In this document: positions 24,443-33,321 of the stretch, piece by piece
How the letters are laid out: every line of letters starts with the position of its first letter
Numbering within the stretch: position 1 is the stretch's first letter
Source of the DNA: Alphaproteobacteria bacterium
GTDB lineage: Bacteria; Pseudomonadota; Alphaproteobacteria; CAAGCB01; CAG-977
Length of the DNA: 64,000 nucleotides
Assembly (NCBI GenBank): GCA_900768875.1
Contig: CAAGEP010000003.1
Coordinates: 496,001 to 560,000 of the forward strand
Reading direction: 5' to 3'
Notes under the pieces: generated by a model
What the model was told of the DNA's origin: nothing
The model's input: only the letters and a program-made list of their open reading frames with translations
Database searches by the model: none
Made by a program: the position numbers and the translations under genes

Positions 24443-27034
24443 TTAAACGATTCCTTCGTAAGCCTTCAAGTAGATTTCCTTGATTTCCTTGAACAAAGGA
24501 TAACGGGGGTTGGCGCCCGTGCACTGGTCGTCAAACGCCATTTCCACCAGTTCGTCCAACTTGGCGTTAAAGTCTTCTTCTTTAATGCCGTAATCGCGGA
24601 TGGACAGAGGAATGTTGACTTCTTTCTTCAAGTTCGTCAGCGCCTGCAGCAGCAATTCCAACTTTTCGTCGTCGTTTTTGCCGCCCAATTTCAGAGCGTT
24701 GGCAATCTGACCGTACTTTTCTTTCGCATTGGGGTATTTGTACTGAGCGAAAGCCGCCTGTTTGACAGGGCGGTCGCTTGCGTTGAAGCGAATGACCTGA
24801 CACAGCAGCAACGCATTCGCGATACCGTGCGGAATGTTGAACGCGGCGCCCAGTTTATGCGCCATCGAATGGCACAATCCCAAGAACGCGTTAGCAAAAG
24901 CCATACCCGCCAGCGTGGACGCATAGTGCATCTTTTCGCGGGCAATCGGGTCGTTTTTGCCGTTTTTGTAGGAACGCGGCAGGTATTTGTAAACCTTTTT
25001 CGCGGCTTCCAAAGCGTTCGAGTTCGTGAAGTTCGTCGCCATAATGGAAACGTAAGCTTCAATCGCGTGAACAATCGCGTCATAACCCGAAGCGGCGCAC
25101 AGTCCCGGCGGCATCGTGTCGACCAAGTTCGCGTCGACAATCGCCATGGACGGGGTCAGCGCATAGTCCGCCAACGGATATTTGATGTGGGTTTTGTCGT
25201 CGGTAATAACCGCGAACGGCGTTACTTCGGAACCCGTACCGGACGTCGTCGGAATGGCAACCATGGACGCTTTTGCACCCAAAGCGGGCAAATCGCAAAT
25301 TCTCTTGCGGATATCCATAAAGCGCATGGCGACGTCTTCGAACTTGATTTCGGGTTGTTCGTACATCAGCCACATGACTTTGCACGCGTCAATCGGCGAA
25401 CCGCCGCCTAGCGCGATAAAGCAATCGGGTTCGTACGTTTTGACCATCATCATCGCGTCGTTAATCGTCGACAGGGTGGGGTCGGGCTTCACGTCAAAGA
25501 AAATCTGGTAATCCGTTCCGATTTCGTCCAAAACGCGCGTGATGTTGTTCACGGCACCCGAATTGAACAGGAAGCGGTCGGTTACGATAAAGGCGCGTTT
25601 TTTGCCTTTCAGTTCGCGCAAAGCGTAGTCCATCGACCCGCGTTTGAAATAAATCTTGGGCGGTACTTTATACCACAGCATATTTTCTCTCCTTTCGGCG
25701 ACGGTTTTGATGTTCAACAGGTGCTTCGGACCAACGTTTTCGCTGGTGGCGTTGCCGCCCCACGAACCGCAGCCGATGGTCAGCGTCGGGTTCAGTTTGA
25801 AGTTGAACAAATCGCCGATGGCGCCCTGCGCCGCGGGGGAGTTGATTAAAATGCGGCCGGTATGGATTTTGTTGCCGAACGCGTTGATTCTGTCGGTCTT
25901 TCTTTCGTCCGTGTACAGAACGGAAGTATGACCCGCGCCGCCGTGATCGACCAGCGTGTAGGCTTTTTCCATCGCGTCTTCAAAGTCTTTGGCGCGGTAC
26001 AGAGCCAAAACGGGCGACAGTTTTTCGTGCGCGAACGGTTCTGCGGTCGTCGTGTCTTCGACTTCGCCAATCAGAACCTTTGTTTCTTCGGGAACTTCGA
26101 TTCCCGCCATTTCCGCGATTTTATAAGCGGGCTGACCGACAATCGCGGGGTTTACGCCGCGCGGGGTCAACAGAATGGCGGCGACTTTTTCGCGTTCCTG
26201 TTCATTCAGAATGTATGCGCCGCGGAATTCAAATTCCTTGCGGACGGCTTCGTACACTTCGTCAACCGCGATAACGGATTGTTCGGACGCGCAAATCATG
26301 CCGTTGTCGAACGTTTTGCTCAGCAGAATCGAGGAAACAGCCATTTGAATGTCGGCAGTTTCGTCAATGACCGCGGGCGTATTGCCGGGACCGACGCCCA
26401 AAGCGGGCTTGCCCGAAGAATAAGCGGCTTTGACCATGCCGGGGCCGCCCGTCGCCAGAATGATGTCAACCTTGGGGTGTTTCATCAGCATATCGGACAA
26501 TTCGATGGTCGGTTCGTCAATCCAGCCGATGATTCCTTCCGGAGCGCCGGCTTTGACCGCGGCTTCCAAGCACAGCTTGGCGGCGGCGATGGTGCTTTTC
26601 TTGGCGCGGGGGTGCGGCGAAAAGACAATGGCGTTGCGCGTTTTCAGCGCAATCAGAGTTTTGAAAATGGCTGTGGAAGTCGGGTTCGTCGTCGGAACGA
26701 TGCCTGCGATAACGCCGATGGGTTCGGCGATTTTTTTGATACCGCCGGCTTTGTCTTCTTCGATGACGCCGCAGGTTTTCATATTTCTGTATTTGTTATA
26801 GATGTATTCGGACGCGAAGTGGTTTTTAATCACCTTGTCTTCCATAACGCCCATTCCCGTTTCTTCGGCAGCCATCTGCGCCAAAGGAATACGGGCTTTG
26901 TTAGCCGCCAACGCGACTTCACGGAAAATCTTGTCCACCTGTTCCTGCGTGTACGAAGCGTATTTCGCCTGTGCTTCGTGCGCTTTGGTAATGACGGCCT
27001 CAAGATCCTCTGCGGTTCTGACTTCGTTTTCCAT
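24443..27034 (-). CDS. adhE: Bifunctional acetaldehyde-CoA/alcohol dehydrogenase AdhE
   Basis: Reduces acetyl-CoA through acetaldehyde to ethanol, oxidising two NADH during fermentation. It has 863 residues. The N-terminal aldehyde dehydrogenase domain (about 1-440) has its catalytic Cys at 248 in FDNGMICASEQS. The C-terminal iron alcohol dehydrogenase domain has IALGGGSPIDACKV and the metal-binding segment CHSMAHKLGAAFNIPHGIANA. It is monocistronic with its own promoter, a Rex-like operator next to the -10 box, and a terminator. It is divergent from rex, implying direct control by the NADH/NAD ratio. Confidence 0.97.
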   Translation of the reverse strand: MENEVRTAEDLEAVITKAHEAQAKYASYTQEQVDKIFREVALAANKARIPLAQMAAEETGMGVMEDKVIKNHFASEYIYNKYRNMKTCGVIEEDKAGGIKKIAEPIGVIAGIVPTTNPTSTAIFKTLIALKTRNAIVFSPHPRAKKSTIAAAKLCLEAAVKAGAPEGIIGWIDEPTIELSDMLMKHPKVDIILATGGPGMVKAAYSSGKPALGVGPGNTPAVIDETADIQMAVSSILLSKTFDNGMICASEQSVIAVDEVYEAVRKEFEFRGAYILNEQEREKVAAILLTPRGVNPAIVGQPAYKIAEMAGIEVPEETKVLIGEVEDTTTAEPFAHEKLSPVLALYRAKDFEDAMEKAYTLVDHGGAGHTSVLYTDERKTDRINAFGNKIHTGRILINSPAAQGAIGDLFNFKLNPTLTIGCGSWGGNATSENVGPKHLLNIKTVAERRENMLWYKVPPKIYFKRGSMDYALRELKGKKRAFIVTDRFLFNSGAVNNITRVLDEIGTDYQIFFDVKPDPTLSTINDAMMMVKTYEPDCFIALGGGSPIDACKVMWLMYEQPEIKFEDVAMRFMDIRKRICDLPALGAKASMVAIPTTSGTGSEVTPFAVITDDKTHIKYPLADYALTPSMAIVDANLVDTMPPGLCAASGYDAIVHAIEAYVSIMATNFTNSNALEAAKKVYKYLPRSYKNGKNDPIAREKMHYASTLAGMAFANAFLGLCHSMAHKLGAAFNIPHGIANALLLCQVIRFNASDRPVKQAAFAQYKYPNAKEKYGQIANALKLGGKNDDEKLELLLQALTNLKKEVNIPLSIRDYGIKEEDFNAKLDELVEMAFDDQCTGANPRYPLFKEIKEIYLKAYEGIV

Positions 27035-27066
27035 TGTTCCCTCTGATAGTAAACTGTTTGGGTTAA

Positions 27067-27084
27067 TCGTGATTTATTTCACAG
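27067..27084. promoter_or_regulatory. Rex-like operator upstream of adhE
   Basis: The site reads TCGTGATTTATTTCACAG, with GTGA and TCAC half-sites separated by six A/T bases, close to the Rex consensus (TTGTGA-N6-TCACAA). It lies immediately downstream of the adhE -10 box, a position suited to repression. An unpaired half-site TTGTGAAA lies at 27163-27170, near rex itself. Confidence 0.68.
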
Positions 27085-27089
27085 TTTTC

Positions 27090-27118
27090 TATATAATCGA
27101 ATCGCCCCCAAAAATCAA
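27090..27118 (-). promoter_or_regulatory. Promoter of adhE
   Basis: Minus strand: TTGATT (27118-27113), 17-base spacer, TATATA (27095-27090). The start codon is 56 bases further downstream with AGAGGGA as ribosome-binding site. Confidence 0.68.
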
Positions 27119-27213
27119 GCACTTTTCTAAAAACCGTCCGAAAAATCTTTCGGTCTGGATTTTTGTGAAAAACCCTTTTATGATTGAGTCGAAAAAATTC
27201 AAGGAATTATGTT

Positions 27214-27828
27214 ATGAATCAGCCTCTTTCCGAAAAAGTGTACGCCCGTCTGACGCAATATCACAGCTTGCTGATTGAATATATCGAAGACGGCATCCCC
27301 ACCATTTCCAGCCCTCAAATCGCCGTTCGACTGGGTGTGGACGATTCGCAGGTGCGCAAGGATTTCAAGCTGCTGAACAATGAAGGGCGCGGACGCGTCG
27401 GATACGACGTGCAGGCGCTCAAAGAATCGATTGAAGACACGCTCGGCTTTCAAATCGTCAAAAACGCGGTCATCATCGGCGCGGGGCATCTGGGCATGGC
27501 TTTGGCGAACTATTCCGCGTTCAGCGACTACGGACTGAACATTCTGGCATTATTCGACAGCGCGCCCGAAAAGGTCGGCACGGCGGTCAACGGCAAACCG
27601 ATTTACCCTGTTTCCCGCCTGTCCGAAATGGCGCGCGAATCCCAAGCCGACATCGCCATTCTGACCGTTCCGCGCGCGTTCGCGCAAAAAGTCGCCGACG
27701 ATTTGGTCAAAGCCGACTTTAAATATATCTGGAACTTCACGCCCGCGATTTTGAAAGTCCCCGACGGCATCAAAGTCCGCAACGAAAACCTTGTCGCGGG
27801 CTTTTTGCAGTTCGCGAATCAGGACTGA
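27214..27828 (+). CDS. rex: Redox-sensing transcriptional repressor Rex
   Basis: Dimeric repressor that binds DNA when NADH is low and leaves when NADH rises, controlling fermentation genes such as adhE. It has 204 residues from the start at 27214, chosen because AAGGAATT lies 8 bases before. The N-terminal winged helix (TISSPQIAVRLGVDDSQVRKD) is followed by VGYDV and the Rossmann motif VIIGAGHLGMALANY (about residues 85-99). It is divergent from adhE with a shared 179-bp control region. Confidence 0.95.
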   Translation: MNQPLSEKVYARLTQYHSLLIEYIEDGIPTISSPQIAVRLGVDDSQVRKDFKLLNNEGRGRVGYDVQALKESIEDTLGFQIVKNAVIIGAGHLGMALANYSAFSDYGLNILALFDSAPEKVGTAVNGKPIYPVSRLSEMARESQADIAILTVPRAFAQKVADDLVKADFKYIWNFTPAILKVPDGIKVRNENLVAGFLQFANQD

Positions 27829-27831
27829 CTT

Positions 27832-29073
27832 TTATTTTTCAAACAAAGCCGCCAATTCCAAATGCGGCGTAAAGACGAACTGGTCGACGGGGCGCAGGCG
27901 TTTGAGCGTATAGCCGCCGTTTATCAGTATTTCCGCGTCGCGCGCAAAGCTGACGGGATTGCACGACACGGCGACGACTTTGGGAATCCCCGCGGCGGCG
28001 ATTTGCTCGACTTGCGCCTTCGCCCCCGCGCGCGGCGGGTCGAACACCACGCAATCAAAGCCCTCCAGTTCATCGGGATACAGCGGCGTTTTGAACAAAT
28101 CGCGTTCCTGCACCTCCACCCTGCCCTGCGACGCCAGCCGCAAAGCCTCCAAAGCGAACGGCGCGTTGTCCGCCCCTTTTAAAATCCGCTTTTTCTGTAA
28201 TAAAGGCAAAGTGAACGTTCCCGCCCCGCAAAACAGGTCGTAAACTTTTTTGGCTTTGCCGACATATTCGACAACGGCGGCGGTCAAAGCGTCCTGTCCC
28301 GCTTCGGACGGCTGAAGGAACACGCCCGCGGGCGGATTCAGCGTAAAATCGCCGATTTTCAGTTCGGGACGGTGCAGTATAATCAGCGGCTCGGCTTCCT
28401 GCCGTTCCGAAGAACGCCACGACACGCGCGCCACGCCGTTTTCGACAGCGAAATCCGCCAAAGCTTTGCGCCACGCCGCATCGGGGGAAAACGGCAAAGT
28501 CAGCAGCACGTCCGCCCCCGTATCCGTCCACAGCAAAGACACGTCGCCCGAACCGCGTTTTTTGGGATACGGCAGTTTTTTGTCCGTTACCGCGGCGCGC
28601 AAAGGCTTTATCAGCCGCTCCAGTTCGGGAATCAAAACGGCGCAGGAATCGACGGACAAAATTTTTTCGCTTTGCCTTTGGTTCAATCCCAAGCCCCTAA
28701 ACAATCCGTTCCACACAACGGCAAACGTTACGCGCCGTCTGGTTTTCGGAGCAACGAAAACAGGCTCGTCGAATTCGGGCAGCTCCAGCCCCGCCAACGA
28801 TTCACGCAGGCAGCGCAGTTTGAACGCCCTGTACGCGTCCGCGCCCAGCTGCTGCAAAGCGCACCCGCCGCACTCCGCCGCATAAGGGCAAAGCGGGACG
28901 GCTCTGTCCGCGCTCGGCTCAAGGACTTGCACGACTTCCGCGCGGGTATCCGACACCATGCGGTATTCCACTGTATCGCCCGCCGCCGTGTTCGGGATAA
29001 AAACCTTTTTGCCGTTGACCGTTATCAGCCCGTCGCCCTGACGCGCCAAATCGAAAACTTTTGCCGTATTCAT
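27832..29073 (-). CDS. 23S rRNA m5U methyltransferase, RlmD/RumA-like
   Basis: SAM-dependent RNA uridine C5-methyltransferase with 413 residues. Cysteines in CPYAAECGGCALQQ (about residues 62-75) match the Fe-S cluster motif of RumA. The SAM-binding region is VYDLFCGAGTFTLPLL. The catalytic segments are VVFDPPRAGA and VVAVSCNPVSFARD, the Cys being the nucleophile. A TRAM-like N-terminus is present. RlmD (U1939) is the most likely activity but the exact site cannot be set from sequence. It is convergent with rex (3 bases between the stops). Confidence 0.85.
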   Translation of the reverse strand: MNTAKVFDLARQGDGLITVNGKKVFIPNTAAGDTVEYRMVSDTRAEVVQVLEPSADRAVPLCPYAAECGGCALQQLGADAYRAFKLRCLRESLAGLELPEFDEPVFVAPKTRRRVTFAVVWNGLFRGLGLNQRQSEKILSVDSCAVLIPELERLIKPLRAAVTDKKLPYPKKRGSGDVSLLWTDTGADVLLTLPFSPDAAWRKALADFAVENGVARVSWRSSERQEAEPLIILHRPELKIGDFTLNPPAGVFLQPSEAGQDALTAAVVEYVGKAKKVYDLFCGAGTFTLPLLQKKRILKGADNAPFALEALRLASQGRVEVQERDLFKTPLYPDELEGFDCVVFDPPRAGAKAQVEQIAAAGIPKVVAVSCNPVSFARDAEILINGGYTLKRLRPVDQFVFTPHLELAALFEK

Positions 29074-29136
29074 TTTTTTCCTGTCTTTAGCTATGACTTT
29101 TCGCTACACTATATTCAATTTTTGTCGGAGAATCCA

Positions 29137-29760
29137 ATGCTGAAAATTTTAATTGCTGACGATCACGAGCTTTTTTTGGACGGCTTGCGGCTGGTTTTGT
29201 CGGATTTGGACAGCGAAATCACCGTTGACACCGCGTCCAATCATCACGAATTGCAGCAAAAAGCGGACGGGAAAACCGCTTACGATTTGATTTTGACGGA
29301 TTTGGCAATGCCCGGAATGCCGTGGCACGAATCCCTTCGCCGATTGAAAGAAAACAATCCCGACACGCCGATTGTCGTCCTGTCCGCCGTAACCGAACCC
29401 GAAAACGTCCTGCAAGCCGTCGATATCGGCGCATCGGGCTTTATTCCGAAAACGTCGTCCAACAAAATCATTCTCAGCGCTCTGCATCTGATTTTGGCGG
29501 GCGGGTTATACCTGCCGTCGGAATTGCTGAGCCTGCAAAACAAGCCCGAAGACACCGCCGTCAAAGGCATCTTGACCCCGCGGCAGCTGGATGTTTTGCG
29601 CTTGATGGGACAAGGAAAGCCGAATAAAATCATCGCCCGCGAATTGGATTTGTCCGAAGGCACCGTCAAACTGCACGTCACCGCGATTTTAAAGGCGCTG
29701 AACGTCATCAACCGCACGGGCGCGGTGATTGCGGGCAGAAATTTGGGATTGATAGACTGA
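29137..29760 (+). CDS. LuxR/NarL-family response regulator
   Basis: A two-component response regulator of 207 residues. The receiver domain (1-120) has the acidic pair in LIADDHELFL, the phospho-acceptor Asp in YDLILTDLAMPGMP (about residue 56) and Lys in FIPKTSS. The C-terminal LuxR helix-turn-helix is LTPRQLDVLRLMGQGKPNKIIARELDLSEGTVKLHV. No partner kinase is in the window. The start at 29137 has GGAG six bases upstream. The stop overlaps the start of the next methyltransferase-like gene by one base (TGATG), so the two are coupled. Confidence 0.9.
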   Translation: MLKILIADDHELFLDGLRLVLSDLDSEITVDTASNHHELQQKADGKTAYDLILTDLAMPGMPWHESLRRLKENNPDTPIVVLSAVTEPENVLQAVDIGASGFIPKTSSNKIILSALHLILAGGLYLPSELLSLQNKPEDTAVKGILTPRQLDVLRLMGQGKPNKIIARELDLSEGTVKLHVTAILKALNVINRTGAVIAGRNLGLID

Positions 29761-30515
29761 TGACCGATACCAAAAAAGATTTTATGACATCATCGCCGAA
29801 GCCCGTTCCGCCTCCGCGTATTGATTTCGTGGCGGAAGATTCCGACGCCGTTTTGCCGCCGTATCTTGAATCGGTTTACAAACGCCGTTATTTTTCGCCG
29901 CAATTCATCCGTTTTTTCAACAGCACCGTTATGACGGCCGTATCGAACTGTTTTATGCAAAAACGGTTAATTCGCTATGTAACGGATGAAATCCATGCGG
30001 GACAGAATGTTTTGCAGTTCGGAACGGCGGACGGCAGTTTGCAGCATGCCGTTGCCGAAAAAATGAACGGCAGCGGCGTCTATCATATCGAAGACATCTC
30101 AAAACCGCAAATCGACGCCTTGCTGCCGTCAATTTCGCCATGGCTGAACGTGCGTCTGAACGTGCGCGACTTTTCAAACCCGACGGACCGGAAATATGAT
30201 GCCGCCGTTTTATTTTTCACGCTTCATGAATTACCCGACGCCCGCAAGGAAATCGTTTTAAAGCGAGCTTTCGACGCGCTGACTTCCCACGGAAAAATCA
30301 TTGCGGTCGATTACGCCATGCCTTGCGCCTATCATCCGATAAAGCACCCTTTGCGGCTGTTCAACCGTTTATTCGAGCCGTTCGCGGAATCGCTTTGGTA
30401 CAAGGACATCAAGAGCTTCGCCCCCGCAAATTTGCGGGAATCCAAGAATATCATCTGGGCGAAATCGACAACGTTCGGCGGACTGTACCAGTGCGTCATC
30501 GCGCAGAAACGGTAA
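29760..30515 (+). CDS. rquA: RquA-like class I methyltransferase homologue (probable rhodoquinone biosynthesis)
   Basis: A 251-residue Rossmann methyltransferase-fold protein. The SAM-loop region reads VLQFGTADGSLQHAVAEKM rather than a canonical GxGxG. The stretch DAAVLFFTLHELPDARKE, then GKIIAVDYAMPCAYHPIKHPLR, RLFEPFAESLWYKDI and a C-terminal GGLYQ match my recollection of RquA, which converts ubiquinone to rhodoquinone for anaerobic fumarate reduction. The alternative is a UbiE-type methyltransferase. It is translationally coupled to the response regulator and overlaps glpQ tail to tail by 20 bases. Confidence 0.6.
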   Translation: MTDTKKDFMTSSPKPVPPPRIDFVAEDSDAVLPPYLESVYKRRYFSPQFIRFFNSTVMTAVSNCFMQKRLIRYVTDEIHAGQNVLQFGTADGSLQHAVAEKMNGSGVYHIEDISKPQIDALLPSISPWLNVRLNVRDFSNPTDRKYDAAVLFFTLHELPDARKEIVLKRAFDALTSHGKIIAVDYAMPCAYHPIKHPLRLFNRLFEPFAESLWYKDIKSFAPANLRESKNIIWAKSTTFGGLYQCVIAQKR

Positions 30516-31239
30516 GCTCCACCCCCAGTTCCTGCGCCATTTGAACGGGAATGTCGCTAAACACGCCCGCCGCGCCTTGCGCCCGCAAAGACTTTGCCAA
30601 ATCGAAATCGTTGACGGTGTAGACCAACAGCCGGTATCCCGCGTCCAGAATTTCCTTGATTAAAGGCGGATTCAGCAAATCCGCGTCATAATTGATTGAA
30701 TAAGCGTCGACTTTTTTCGCGGCGGGACGCCAGTCGCCCGACACGTCTTCGACCAGAACGCCGCGGCGGATATGCGGCGCAAGAGCCTGCGTTTCCTCCA
30801 GCGCGTCCCAAACAAAGCTGGAAAAATACAGCCTGTCGGGATTGTCGAATCCTTTTTCCTTGACGACTTCCCACACTTTGCGCGCCGTTTCGCGCCCCAG
30901 TTCGGGGCGGGATGGCTTGATTTCCACATTGACGCACGCGCCGTATTCGTTCAAAACATCCAGCACTTCCGCCAACGTCGGAATTTTTTGGTTGTTTTTC
31001 AAAACGACGTTTTGCAGTTCGGCATACGTTCTTTCGTCCAGTCTGCCCGTTGCGTTTTCAGCCATCCTGTCCAGTTCTTCGTCGTGGAAAACAACGACTT
31101 TTCCGTCTTTGGTCAGCATGGCATCCAGCTCGACCCACCGAATCCCCGATTGACAAGCATAGCGAAAAGCCTCTAAGGTGTTTTCCGTTTTGACACCGCG
31201 CGCGCCGCGATGCCCCAAAACGACGGGTAAAGTAAACAT
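30496..31239 (-). CDS. Glycerophosphodiester phosphodiesterase
   Basis: Hydrolyses glycerophosphodiesters to glycerol-3-phosphate and alcohol. It has 247 residues from 31239 (ribosome-binding site GGAGG) and is cytoplasmic (UgpQ-type), with no signal peptide. Catalytic motifs are LGHRGARGVKTENTLEAF (His-Arg and Glu), WVELDAMLTKDGKVVVFHDEELDR (metal and His) and NVEIKPSRPE. It is divergent from ribF across 57 bases. Confidence 0.9.
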   Translation of the reverse strand: MFTLPVVLGHRGARGVKTENTLEAFRYACQSGIRWVELDAMLTKDGKVVVFHDEELDRMAENATGRLDERTYAELQNVVLKNNQKIPTLAEVLDVLNEYGACVNVEIKPSRPELGRETARKVWEVVKEKGFDNPDRLYFSSFVWDALEETQALAPHIRRGVLVEDVSGDWRPAAKKVDAYSINYDADLLNPPLIKEILDAGYRLLVYTVNDFDLAKSLRAQGAAGVFSDIPVQMAQELGVELTVSAR

Positions 31240-31296
31240 AAACAGCCTCCTTTGGTTTGTTTTGCTTACTATACGAGGGTAACGGACGGAAAACAA

Positions 31297-32214
31297 ATGC
31301 GATTTTTTCATTCTTGGCGAAAAGTGCCCGAAGCTTTCCAAAACGCCGTAATTGCCATCGGCAATTTCGACGGGTTTCATCGGGGACATTACGCCGTTGT
31401 CGAAAAAGCGGTCGAGGTCGGCAAACAGCTGCACCGCCCCGTTATGCTGATGACGTTTGAACCGCACCCGTCGGCGTATTTCCGCCCCGGCGGACGGACG
31501 TTCCGCATCACCCCGATTCGCGCCAAAGTCCGCGCGATTTGCGCCCTGCCCATTGACGGCTTTTTTGTCTTTGCGTTCAACCGCGTTTTTGCCGAAACGA
31601 CCGCCCGACAATTTGTCGAGGACGTGCTAATCGACGGCTTGCACGCGGCGGCTTTGGTCGTCGGCGAAGATTACGGATTCGGTCACAACCGCGAAGGCGA
31701 TGTCGAATACCTGCAAAAGAACTATCCCGCGCTGCCCGTTTATCCCGTGGCGAAACTGCGCGATTTCAACGGCGAGATTATCTCCTCCTCCCGCATCCGC
31801 GCTTTCATCCGCGACGGTCACGTCGCCCAAGCCGCCAAACTGACGGGACGTCCGTTTGAAATCGAAGGGTACGTCGTCCACGGGTTCAAGCGCGGACGCG
31901 TCATCGGCTTTCCCACGATTAACATCGAACCGCACGATTCGATTGTGCCGCGTCTGGGGGTTTACGCGGCGAAAGTCCTGCTTGACGGCGAATGGAAGCC
32001 AGCCCTTGCCAACATCGGCACGCGACCGACCGTCGACGGAGAAGGCATCTTGCTTGAAGCGCACATTTTGAATTACAATGGCGATTTGTACGGCAAGCGG
32101 CTGCGCGTCCAACTGACGGAGTTTATCCGCCCCGAACAGAAATTCGCGTCCTTGATCGAATTGAAACGCCAAATCGAACAGGATATGAATCAAATCAAAA
32201 GGATTTTGGAATGA
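31297..32214 (+). CDS. ribF: Bifunctional riboflavin kinase/FAD synthetase RibF
   Basis: Makes FMN and FAD from riboflavin. It has 305 residues from 31297; a longer frame upstream lacks a good ribosome-binding site. The N-terminal adenylyltransferase domain has IGNFDGFHRGHYAVV and later ISSSRIRAFIRDG. The C-terminal kinase domain has FKRGRVIGFPTINIEP and RPTVDGEG. It is first gene of a tight run (ribF-lspA-isochorismatase-like-lipoprotein-M16-M16) in which nearly every gene overlaps the next. Confidence 0.94.
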   Translation: MRFFHSWRKVPEAFQNAVIAIGNFDGFHRGHYAVVEKAVEVGKQLHRPVMLMTFEPHPSAYFRPGGRTFRITPIRAKVRAICALPIDGFFVFAFNRVFAETTARQFVEDVLIDGLHAAALVVGEDYGFGHNREGDVEYLQKNYPALPVYPVAKLRDFNGEIISSSRIRAFIRDGHVAQAAKLTGRPFEIEGYVVHGFKRGRVIGFPTINIEPHDSIVPRLGVYAAKVLLDGEWKPALANIGTRPTVDGEGILLEAHILNYNGDLYGKRLRVQLTEFIRPEQKFASLIELKRQIEQDMNQIKRILE

Positions 32215-32693
32215 AACAGGGACTTATCGCCGCCTTTATCGCCCTTCTTGCCGACCAAGCGTCGAAAATCGCGACTCTCGCCTATTTTGCCGACCGCGTT
32301 CCGCCCGTGAAAGTGACAAGCTTTTTCAACTATGTGCTGACGTGGAACCGCGGGGTCAGCTTTTCCATGTTTCATTCGGACAAACCGCTTGCGCCCGTCG
32401 TTTTGACGGTTGTCGCGCTGATGATTTGCGGCATCGTCTTTTACTGGATGAAAAACGAAAAGGATGTCAAAACCCAAATTTGCTTCGGTCTGATTTTGGG
32501 CGGGGCAATCGGCAACATCGTCGACCGAATCCGATTCGGCGCGGTTATCGACTTTTTGGACTTTTACGTCGGAACGTACCATTGGCCGGCTTTCAACGTC
32601 GCGGATTCGGCGATTTGCGTCGGCGCGGGGTATATTCTGATTTGGAATTTGTTTTTCGCCCCGATTGAAAAACCGAAAGGATTAGGAAAATGA
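32211..32693 (+). CDS. lspA: Lipoprotein signal peptidase LspA
   Basis: Inner-membrane aspartyl protease that removes signal peptides from prolipoproteins. It has 160 residues and four hydrophobic segments. The first catalytic Asp lies in GNIVDRIRFGAVIDFLDFY and the second in FNVADSAICVG. LADQASKI near the N-terminus is typical. It overlaps ribF by 4 bases and the next gene by 4. Confidence 0.95.
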   Translation: MKQGLIAAFIALLADQASKIATLAYFADRVPPVKVTSFFNYVLTWNRGVSFSMFHSDKPLAPVVLTVVALMICGIVFYWMKNEKDVKTQICFGLILGGAIGNIVDRIRFGAVIDFLDFYVGTYHWPAFNVADSAICVGAGYILIWNLFFAPIEKPKGLGK

Positions 32694-33307
32694 CCCCGAA
32701 CATCTTTCGCCGTCTGTCGGGATCGCCCGACGCGACGCGGCTTTTCAAGAAAAAAACAGCCGTCCTCCTGCTGGAATATCAAAACGAGCATTTTACGGGA
32801 CTGCTGCCGATAGAAGCGGCGTATGCCGCAGTCGCTCCCGCCGTCGCTCTGATGAATTGGGCGGACAAGCACAAGATTATGGTCTGCCACGTCCGACATC
32901 TGGCAAAAAGCAGGGCAAGCGCGGTGTTTGCTCCCGACAGCGCGGGGGCGGAGTTTTATCCCGAACTCGCCCCGCGAAAAACGCATACCGTTTACACCAA
33001 ATACGCTTCAAGCGCGTTTGCGGGGTCTTTGCTGCACACCGATTTGGAAGCGGCGGGTGTCGACACGCTGATTATCGCGGGCTTGGATTCGCCGACGACG
33101 GTTTCAGCCACCGCGCACGATGCCAAACTGCTGGGCTACAAAACGATTGTCGCGGCGAATTTGTGCGCGGCGCGCGACACCGTTTCATGGGATAAAAACC
33201 GCATTACCAAAGGCGATCAGATGAACGATATCGCGCTGTCCGCCATCGCCGACAAATACGCGCAAGTCGAACTCAGCACGGCGATTACGGCTTTGGAATT
33301 GGCTTAA
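32690..33307 (+). CDS. Isochorismatase-like hydrolase fold protein with altered catalytic residues
   Basis: A 205-residue protein of the isochorismatase-like fold. The segment AVLLLEYQNEHFTG has Glu where catalytic members have Asp. The loop GLDSPTTVSATAHDAKLLGYKT has Thr at the position of the nucleophilic Cys. The family Asp-Lys-Cys triad is therefore not intact, and normal hydrolase activity is doubtful. It may be a binding protein or use different chemistry. It lies in the ribF-lspA transcript. Confidence 0.72.
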   Translation: MTPNIFRRLSGSPDATRLFKKKTAVLLLEYQNEHFTGLLPIEAAYAAVAPAVALMNWADKHKIMVCHVRHLAKSRASAVFAPDSAGAEFYPELAPRKTHTVYTKYASSAFAGSLLHTDLEAAGVDTLIIAGLDSPTTVSATAHDAKLLGYKTIVAANLCAARDTVSWDKNRITKGDQMNDIALSAIADKYAQVELSTAITALELA

Positions 33308-33321
33308 AGGGGGGATTTGAA

